DNA of 64,000 bases from Prevotella sp. (GTDB taxonomy: Bacteria > Bacteroidota > Bacteroidia > Bacteroidales > Bacteroidaceae). The position numbers and the translations under genes were made by a program. Positions 58,018 through 64,000 of this stretch are shown in pieces. Each line of letters starts with the position of its first letter. The first letter of the stretch is position 1. The notes under the pieces were generated by a model. The model worked only from the letters and a program-made list of their open reading frames with translations. It searched no databases and was not told where the DNA came from. Where the stretch lies: positions 1 to 64,000 of the forward strand of contig JALFSW010000021.1 in the NCBI GenBank assembly GCA_022779305.1, read 5' to 3'.

Positions 58018-59212
58018 TGCGACAAATTGGGAAAAATTTCAAACGAGCAAAAGAAAAGAAGATAATTCACATGAAATAAAGCCTTATTCCGTTGCATCTG
58101 CGACAAATTAGGAAGTTATTTTTGAGGGGTCAAAAATGCTCGTAAATCACTTATAAATAGAGTGTTGGATAGTAAGCTAAAATGAAAGTGCGACAAAAAA
58201 GTGAAAAAATTTATGGATTTCTGTCGCTTTTACGTGAATCATCTTTTATTTCGGGCTGAAAATGAAGATAAAAAGGACTAAAAGTTCACTTCAATGGCTT
58301 ACGAGAAAGCTCCCTATTTGTCGCTCTTTTGTGCTTTGCATTCGCCTGCACCGTGAAATTTCCGCTTGACAACTGTGGCTCAGTAAGTGGGTAAATGAGG
58401 TTCAGCGGCTTGTGAAATATACCTCACTTACCTGCGCAGTGAAGCTTCAAGACACAATGCTACACCTCGAGCGTTATTGCCTGATTTTCAAGCTGCAAAA
58501 AGGATGAAAAAGTATGCGTTAATGCTGAAAACAGAACAAAAATCTGAAGAAAAATGCAGAAAAACTCCAAAAAACACAAAGCGTTCAAGAAAGAAAAGTG
58601 CTGCAACCTCCAAAAAACAGAGAGAAAAAAGTCAAAGTGCGACAAATAGGGAGGTTGCGCAAAAACCGCTTGGTAAAATCATCGCCGCGCGAAGCGGCGG
58701 CAGAGCACCCCAAAAAGAAAAAATCAACGAAAGAAAGAAAAATTAATTTCATCACAAAATTTAGATAATCATTAGTCTAATCATTAGTATGATTAGTTAG
58801 GACGTTTTAATTATTTAATAATCAGTGGATTACAAGATTATTTGCCGACAAATAGGGAGGTTTCGGGTGACAAATAGGGAATATTGCTGCGACAAATAGG
58901 GAATGTGTGTGCGACAGATTAGGAAGAGTTGGTGATGAATTTGCGACTGATTGGGAACTTGGGTGCGACAGGTTGGGAAGAAATGTGTTTTTTATAGATT
59001 TTTTCTTTACAAAAATGGGTTTTTGAGGAGGATTAATTTGTTTTTTTCTTCTTGATTTTTGAAGAGTGTGTTTTTTTTGTTTCTTAAATTGATTTTTTAG
59101 AGATTTGTAATTGTTTGATAAATAGGTTTTTATGATTAGTTTTTCTTTTGGTGCGACAAAATGGGAAGATTTCTTGAAAGATGTTCTGTTGTTTTTGCGA
59201 CAAAATGGGAAG
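58018..59212. repeat. iteron-like array, about 13 copies of TGCGACAAATWGGGAAG
   Basis: Anchors (GACA, or GACT in the fifth core site) at 58021, 58102, 58192 (degenerate), inverted 58310-58326, 58641, 58847, 58869, 58891, 58913, 58945, 58967, 59155, 59199; core spacings 22,22,22,32,22; last pair 44. Confidence 0.9.
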
Positions 59213-59228
59213 AATATGAAAAAAGTTT

Positions 59229-59430
59229 ACAAAATAGGGATGACTAGGGATGACTAGGGGAGACTAGGGGAGATTAGGGAGGACTAGGGAGGCTAGGAAG
59301 GCTAGGAAGGCTAGGGAAACCTAGAGAGCTCAGTAGGGGCGAACCAGTGTGTTCGCCCGCCCAGAAACCCTAGAAGTCCTAGGAGAACCTAGGTGATCTA
59401 GGGAGACCTAGAGAGCCTAGAGGATCTAGG
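59229..59430. repeat. CTAG tract G with embedded REP-like hairpin at 59333-59361
   Basis: gactagggatgactaggggagactagggg...cagtaggggcgaaccagtgtgttcgcccgccc... Confidence 0.95.
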
Positions 59431-59673
59431 CAGGGTTAAAGGTAACGCGCATTGCTTTTTGGCAACAAATGTTACCAAGAGTTTGGAACGCAAATGGCAC
59501 ATTTGTGGCTAAGGGCGCATTTATGGTGAAAAATTGGTGTGAGAATAGCACATTTATGGTGAAAACGTGGTGTGAGTGTGGTGAAAATGGTTTTGGCATT
59601 GATTTTGTTTCTTTTCTTTGTGAGAATGACTGTATGTGGTAGGCAGGGCGACATTAGATGCTCGCTGCTTCTA

Positions 59674-59973
59674 TTATATCTTTAGATATAATATGCGGTC
59701 TTCTTTTTGGACGAAAAGACAAAGCCTTTGGCAGCGATGAAAAGGTTGTTGTATGAACGAATGGTTATTCAAAGTTCGTAGCAGGGAAAGTTCATAGCCG
59801 CTATAAGCCTCTTTTGGGGGAGTAAGTAGCTGTTTTGAGATCCCTGAAAAGCTCCCTTTCCGGATGCTCTTTTTCAAAGTAACTAGTTGATAATCAATCA
59901 TACAGTTTTGAGGAGAGTCGAGCTTGGAAGAAGTCGCTGTTTTAGGTGCAATGTGTGTGGCATTCAATCTCAA
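59674..59973 (-). CDS. hypothetical, 99 aa, possible gene remnant
   Basis: Open frame only. Confidence 0.25.
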   Translation of the reverse strand: MRLNATHIAPKTATSSKLDSPQNCMIDYQLVTLKKSIRKGSFSGISKQLLTPPKEAYSGYELSLLRTLNNHSFIQQPFHRCQRLCLFVQKEDRILYLKI

Positions 59974-60223
59974 TAAAAGTTTAAAAATATTTTTATATAA
60001 ATATATTTGTAATTCTTTTGTCAGGGGGGTATGTGCTGTAGAAATAAATGTTTTTATATAATTATGTGTGTAAGTAAATATGGATTTATGTTGTTATTTA
60101 GTGGGATGTTTATATAAATATTTAAAAAGATAATAATAGAGATATTTTTAAAAGTAAAAATAATCTTATATGTATGTGTTTCTATATATTAATATATAAA
60201 TGTAAAAATAAAATTATAAAAAT

Positions 60224-60547
60224 ATGGCAAAGATAGAAAAAGGTAAAGTATTTTCAATTGGTGCATCGATTGATTATGCAGAAGGTAGTGTAGTGAGTAA
60301 GGAAGTGGTGCACAATGCTGCAGGCAGTGTGACGCTCTTTAGTTTTGATGCAGGTCAGGGTTTGTCGGAGCATTTTGCCCCTTTCGATGCGTTGTTGTCG
60401 GTGGTGGATGGTGAGATGGACTTAACCGTCGAGGGAGAGACCCACGTGGTGCACACGGGTGAGAGTTTTGTGATTCCTTCGGGTGCGTGCCATTCGGTGG
60501 CTGCACGTGAGCGGTTTAAGATGACCATCACGATGATCAGAGGGTGA
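60224..60547 (+). CDS. cupin domain protein, 107 aa
   Basis: AGQGLSEHFAPFDALLSVVDGEMDLTVEGETHVVHTGESFVIPSGACHSV. Confidence 0.9.
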   Translation: MAKIEKGKVFSIGASIDYAEGSVVSKEVVHNAAGSVTLFSFDAGQGLSEHFAPFDALLSVVDGEMDLTVEGETHVVHTGESFVIPSGACHSVAARERFKMTITMIRG

Positions 60548-60644
60548 TTTTTTCTTAAAAAATGTGTAATCGTTCTTTTGTGGGCGTTTTTCAGAGCAAG
60601 AAATGAGAGGGAATAGAAAAGTTATTTACTTTCTTTTCTCTCTT

Positions 60645-60676
60645 TTTGCTTTATTGGTTGTAAAGCGTTATATTTG
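60645..60676 (+). promoter_or_regulatory. TTTG-N20-TATATTTG promoter upstream of CTAG tract H
   Basis: TTTG 60645-60648; TATATTTG 60669-60676. Confidence 0.55.
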
Positions 60677-60698
60677 CAGGTTGTTTGTCGTGGGCAAG

Positions 60699-60811
60699 CT
60701 AGGGATGACTAGGAAAGACTAGGGGAGACTAGGAGAACTAGGGAGAACTAGGGAGGACTAGGGAAAACTAGGAAGACTAGGGAAAACTAGGAAGGACTAG
60801 GAAAACTAGGG
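60699..60811. repeat. CTAG tract H
   Basis: ctagggatgactaggaaagactaggggagactaggagaactagggagaactagggagg... Confidence 0.95.
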
Positions 60812-60905
60812 AGGTTCTGAAATTCTTTAGAGCGTTTATGCTTGTTCAAGATTTAGTAATCAGTTAATTTGCTGATGATCAAAAGAAATCGAATATCAAG
60901 GAATT

Positions 60906-61598
60906 ATGAACACAGAGAGAATAAGCACAGAGAAAATGAACACAGAGAAAGATAAGCCCAAGGTGTTGCGGGGGTATCTTAACTATAAAGATCTCTATTT
61001 TTATCAGAAAGCAGATGCTATTTATCAATTGACATATATCTTTTGTCAACGTTTTTTGTCGCAGTATGGTGACAGAACCATCGATCAAATGGTGCAAGCA
61101 GCACGGTCGGGTAAGCAAAATATTGTGGAGGGGATAGAGGCTGGTAATACTTCGGCAGAAACAGAAATAAAACTTCTGAATGTTGCGCGCGCCTCGTTGC
61201 AAGAGCTCAGAGAAGATTATGAGGATTTTCTACACACTCGCCAACTGACGATCTGGACGGTTGAACACGTTCGATATGCTGCATTGATCGGATTTTGCAA
61301 AATCAACAATCGTGCAGCTGCCTATACGGCTTTTGCCCAGAAATGGACAGCTGAAGAGTTTTGTAACACGTTGCTCACGCTGTGCCACATGGCGGACAAG
61401 ATGATGTGTGCATATCTTGTACGAAAGGAGCAGTTGTTTGTGGAGCAAGGTGGGATAAAGGAGCGTATGTATGCAGCGCGAACGGGCTATCGGAAAGAAC
61501 AAGAGGAGAAAATGAGGCGTCTTCAAGAGGAAAATAATAGGTTGCGGGCTGAGAATATGCAGTTGCGGGAGAAATTAGGGATGACTAGGGATGACTAG
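60906..61598 (+). CDS. four-helix-bundle protein (suffix-domain type, related to 23S rRNA IVP family), 230 aa
   Basis: LNYKDLYFYQKADAIYQLTYIFCQRFL...DQMVQAARSGKQNIVEGIEAGNTSAETEIKLLNVARASLQELREDYEDFL. Confidence 0.85.
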   Translation: MNTERISTEKMNTEKDKPKVLRGYLNYKDLYFYQKADAIYQLTYIFCQRFLSQYGDRTIDQMVQAARSGKQNIVEGIEAGNTSAETEIKLLNVARASLQELREDYEDFLHTRQLTIWTVEHVRYAALIGFCKINNRAAAYTAFAQKWTAEEFCNTLLTLCHMADKMMCAYLVRKEQLFVEQGGIKERMYAARTGYRKEQEEKMRRLQEENNRLRAENMQLREKLGMTRDD

Positions 61599-61693
61599 GG
61601 AGGCTAGGGAGGCTAGGGAGACTAGGGAGGACTAGGAGAACTTAGGAGAACCTAGGAGAAAGTTAGGGAAGCCTAGGATGACTAGAAAGACTA
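61584..61693. repeat. CTAG tract I, overlapping the 3' end of the preceding gene
   Basis: gatgactagggatgactagggaggctagggaggctagggagactaggg... Confidence 0.95.
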
Positions 61694-61749
61694 AGGGGGG
61701 TGAAGATGCCCTAAATTAAAGTTGTGTGGCGAAATTTTAGCGAAAAAAT

Positions 61750-61780
61750 TTTGCTATGTTATTACTTATGCTTACTTTTG
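61750..61780 (+). promoter_or_regulatory. TTTG-N19-TACTTTTG promoter for ftcD
   Basis: Exact motif and spacing. Confidence 0.7.
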
Positions 61781-61824
61781 AACCCAAATAAGCAAATGCC
61801 TAAATTTATTATAAAAAACAATAT

Positions 61825-63528
61825 ATGGTACGAGAAAAACAAATCGTAGAATGTGTTCCTAATATTAGCGAAGGACGCAACAAGGAAATTATCAAACAAG
61901 TCACAGATGAAATAGAACGTGTGAAGGGTATTAAGCTCCTTGATGTAGACCCGGGAGAGGCTACGAATCGCACGGTTATTACTTTTGTGGGTTCACCCGA
62001 TGATGTGGTGGAAGCTGCATTCCAATGTGTAAAGAAGGCTGCGCAACTCATCGATATGCGTCAACACCACGGAGCGCATCCACGTATGGGTGCAACCGAC
62101 GTTTGTCCGCTCATTCCTGTGGCAGGTATTACGTTGGAAGAATGTGCTGCATTGGCACGCCAATTGGCAGAAAGGATTGCAAGAGAATTGGCCGTTCCTT
62201 GCTATTGCTATGAAGCGGCAGCACGCACGCCCGAACGTCGCAATTTAGCGGTTTGTCGCAAAGGTGAATATGAAGGTTTACAAGAGCGTATGACCATCGA
62301 GAACGAAGCACCCGATTTTGGTGCACGTCCATGGGATGAAGGTGTGGCAAGAACTGGTTGTACGGCAGTGGGCGCACGCGATTTCCTCATCGCAACCAAC
62401 TTCAACCTCAACACCACCTCAACCCGTCGTGCCAACGCCATCGCTTTCGACGTGAGAGAAAAAGGTCGTCCACAGCGTGAAGGCGGTTCGCCTGTTGGTA
62501 AGCCAATGAAAGATGCCGATGGTAACCCTATCATGATCCCTGGTACGCTGAAAGCCACGAAAGCCATCGGATGGTATATCGATGAATACGAAATCGCACA
62601 AGTTTCGATGAATATTACCGACATCAACGTGACCCCGCTTCACATTGCTTTCGATGAAGTGTGTCGTTGCGCCCAAAATCGTGGCGTACGTGTTACAGGT
62701 ACAGAAATCGTTGGTCTCATCCCCAAGCGCACCCTCATTGAAGCAGGTAAACACTTCCTCAAGAAGCAAAATCGCTCAACGGGTATTCCAGAAGCCGACA
62801 TTATCAAAATTGCCATTAAATCAATGGGTTTAGACGATTTGAAGGCTTTCAATCCACGTGAAAAAGTCATCGAATATCTCTTGGAAGACGAAGGAAAGAA
62901 GCCACTCTTGGTAGACCTCACCGTGAAAGGCTTTGCCGAAGAAACCTCACGTGAATCGCCAGCTCCGGGTGGTGGAACAATCGCTGCCTATATGGGTGCA
63001 CTCGGTGCCGCACTCGGAACAATGGTTGCCAACCTTTCAAGCCACAAAGCGGGTTGGGACGCACGTTGGGAAGAGTTCAGCAACTGGGCAGACAAAGGAC
63101 AACAGCTCCAACGCGAACTCCTCGTCTTGGTAGATGAAGACACCGAAGCCTTCAACCGCATCATGGAAGCCTTTGGGTTGCCAAAGGGAACAGATGAAGA
63201 AAAGGCGGCTCGCACGGCAGCCATACAAGCTGCTACACGCTTTGCAACGGAAGTTCCACTCCACACAATGAAAGCCGCATTCAACGTCTTTGAACTCTGC
63301 AAGGCAATGGCAGAAGAGGGTAATCCAAACAGTGTTTCAGACGCAGGAGTAGGCGTTTTGGCAGCACGTGCGGCTGTTTTGGGCGCAGGCTTGAACGTGA
63401 AAATCAACGCATCGGGACTCAAAGACCGAGAAGTTGCTGATAAGTTTGTGGCAGAAGCCAATGAACTCATCGAAAAAGCCAATCAGCTCGAAGCGGAAAT
63501 CCTTAAAATAGTAGAAAGCAAACTTTAA
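61825..63528 (+). CDS. ftcD: glutamate formimidoyltransferase with cyclodeaminase-like C-terminal domain, 567 aa
   Basis: QIVECVPNISEGRN...; C-terminal FAEETSRESPAPGGGTIAAYMGALGAAL. Confidence 0.95.
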   Translation: MVREKQIVECVPNISEGRNKEIIKQVTDEIERVKGIKLLDVDPGEATNRTVITFVGSPDDVVEAAFQCVKKAAQLIDMRQHHGAHPRMGATDVCPLIPVAGITLEECAALARQLAERIARELAVPCYCYEAAARTPERRNLAVCRKGEYEGLQERMTIENEAPDFGARPWDEGVARTGCTAVGARDFLIATNFNLNTTSTRRANAIAFDVREKGRPQREGGSPVGKPMKDADGNPIMIPGTLKATKAIGWYIDEYEIAQVSMNITDINVTPLHIAFDEVCRCAQNRGVRVTGTEIVGLIPKRTLIEAGKHFLKKQNRSTGIPEADIIKIAIKSMGLDDLKAFNPREKVIEYLLEDEGKKPLLVDLTVKGFAEETSRESPAPGGGTIAAYMGALGAALGTMVANLSSHKAGWDARWEEFSNWADKGQQLQRELLVLVDEDTEAFNRIMEAFGLPKGTDEEKAARTAAIQAATRFATEVPLHTMKAAFNVFELCKAMAEEGNPNSVSDAGVGVLAARAAVLGAGLNVKINASGLKDREVADKFVAEANELIEKANQLEAEILKIVESKL

Positions 63529-63669
63529 AACCATAAGTCAGAAAGGGGACTTCTTTGTGCGTCAAAGGCTGGTTTTGAAAATTACCTTTGTGGCATTTTT
63601 AGAACATGCCTTACATGATAGATGCGTGAGGAAGTTCCCACTTTTCCGAAAATAAAAACCATCGAAAAA

Positions 63670-64000
63670 ATGACAAACGAACAATTTAAAGCCGATATTT
63701 GTGCAGGCATACCAGACACATTGCCTGAACTACAAGCCTACGATACCACTATCAATCACGCACCCAAACGCAAGGAAATTCTCACCGAAGACGAGAAAAA
63801 ACTTGCCATTCGCAACGCCTTGCGCTATTTTCCCAAGAAATTCCACGCAACGCTCGCACCCGAATTTGCAGAAGAGTTGCGCACCTACGGCCGCATCTAT
63901 ATGTATCGCTTCCGCCCTACGTATGAGATGTATGCACGCCCTATCGATGAATATCCACATCGTTCGCAACAGGCGGCAGCCATCATGATGATGATTCAAA
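63670..64000 (+). CDS. hutU: urocanate hydratase, N-terminal part, runs off the right edge
   Basis: MTNEQFKADICAGIPDTLPELQAYDTTINHAPKRKEILTEDEKKLAIRNALRYFPKKFHATLAPEFAEELRTYGRIYMYRF; next to ftcD. Confidence 0.8.
   Translation, partial: MTNEQFKADICAGIPDTLPELQAYDTTINHAPKRKEILTEDEKKLAIRNALRYFPKKFHATLAPEFAEELRTYGRIYMYRFRPTYEMYARPIDEYPHRSQQAAAIMMMIQ

Noticed and set aside
58477-58746. 89-aa Lys-rich ORF in the origin-like region, considered as a Rep or histone-like protein
   Set aside because: Low complexity, contains an iteron copy within it, and lacks any initiator motif; no support for coding
55550-59212. CRISPR array possibility for the 51-bp array or the iterons
   Set aside because: No unique spacers between units in the 51-bp array; iterons are short with variable short gaps; no cas genes
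59674-59973. 99-aa ORF as the missing replication initiator
   Set aside because: Too short, no winged-helix or Rep signature visible; may be a remnant

Overview
This 64 kb window looks like a Bacteroidetes chromosome, probably Prevotellaceae-like (inferred from family content and TTTG-N19/20-TAnnTTTG promoters; species not determined). I support about 45 genes, including rsmI, a myo-inositol-1-P synthase, glyS, rnpB RNA, a C10 protease, recR, an A2M-like protein, rpmG/rpmB, yidC, pyrG, ftcD and a partial hutU. There is also a ~197-nt stand-alone ncRNA candidate (6S-like) and a 47-aa Cys-rich ORF that the ORF track misses. The most interesting region is ~54.9-60.2 kb. It holds a ParA gene, a small putative partner gene, a 7-unit exact 51-bp tandem array between them, AT-rich blocks, and a ~2.7 kb interval without a convincing gene that contains about 13 iteron-like sites (consensus TGCGACAAATWGGGAAG). 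Six of these form a core with spacings of 22/22/22/32/22 bp. Genes to the left are mostly minus-strand and all genes to the right are plus-strand, which suggests a replication origin/segregation locus that is neither dnaA-linked nor Rep-linked within this window. Two dispersed repeat systems also stand out. One is a set of nine intergenic CTAG tracts with CTAG every ~9-10 bp; two of these share a ~70-bp inverted duplicate around a REP-like hairpin. The other is a MITE/terminator-like family (AACCCAAATCGGTCATTAGACCG...), ~195-240 bp when full length, whose ends lie at gene stops. All calls are from reading the sequence; no database search was run.
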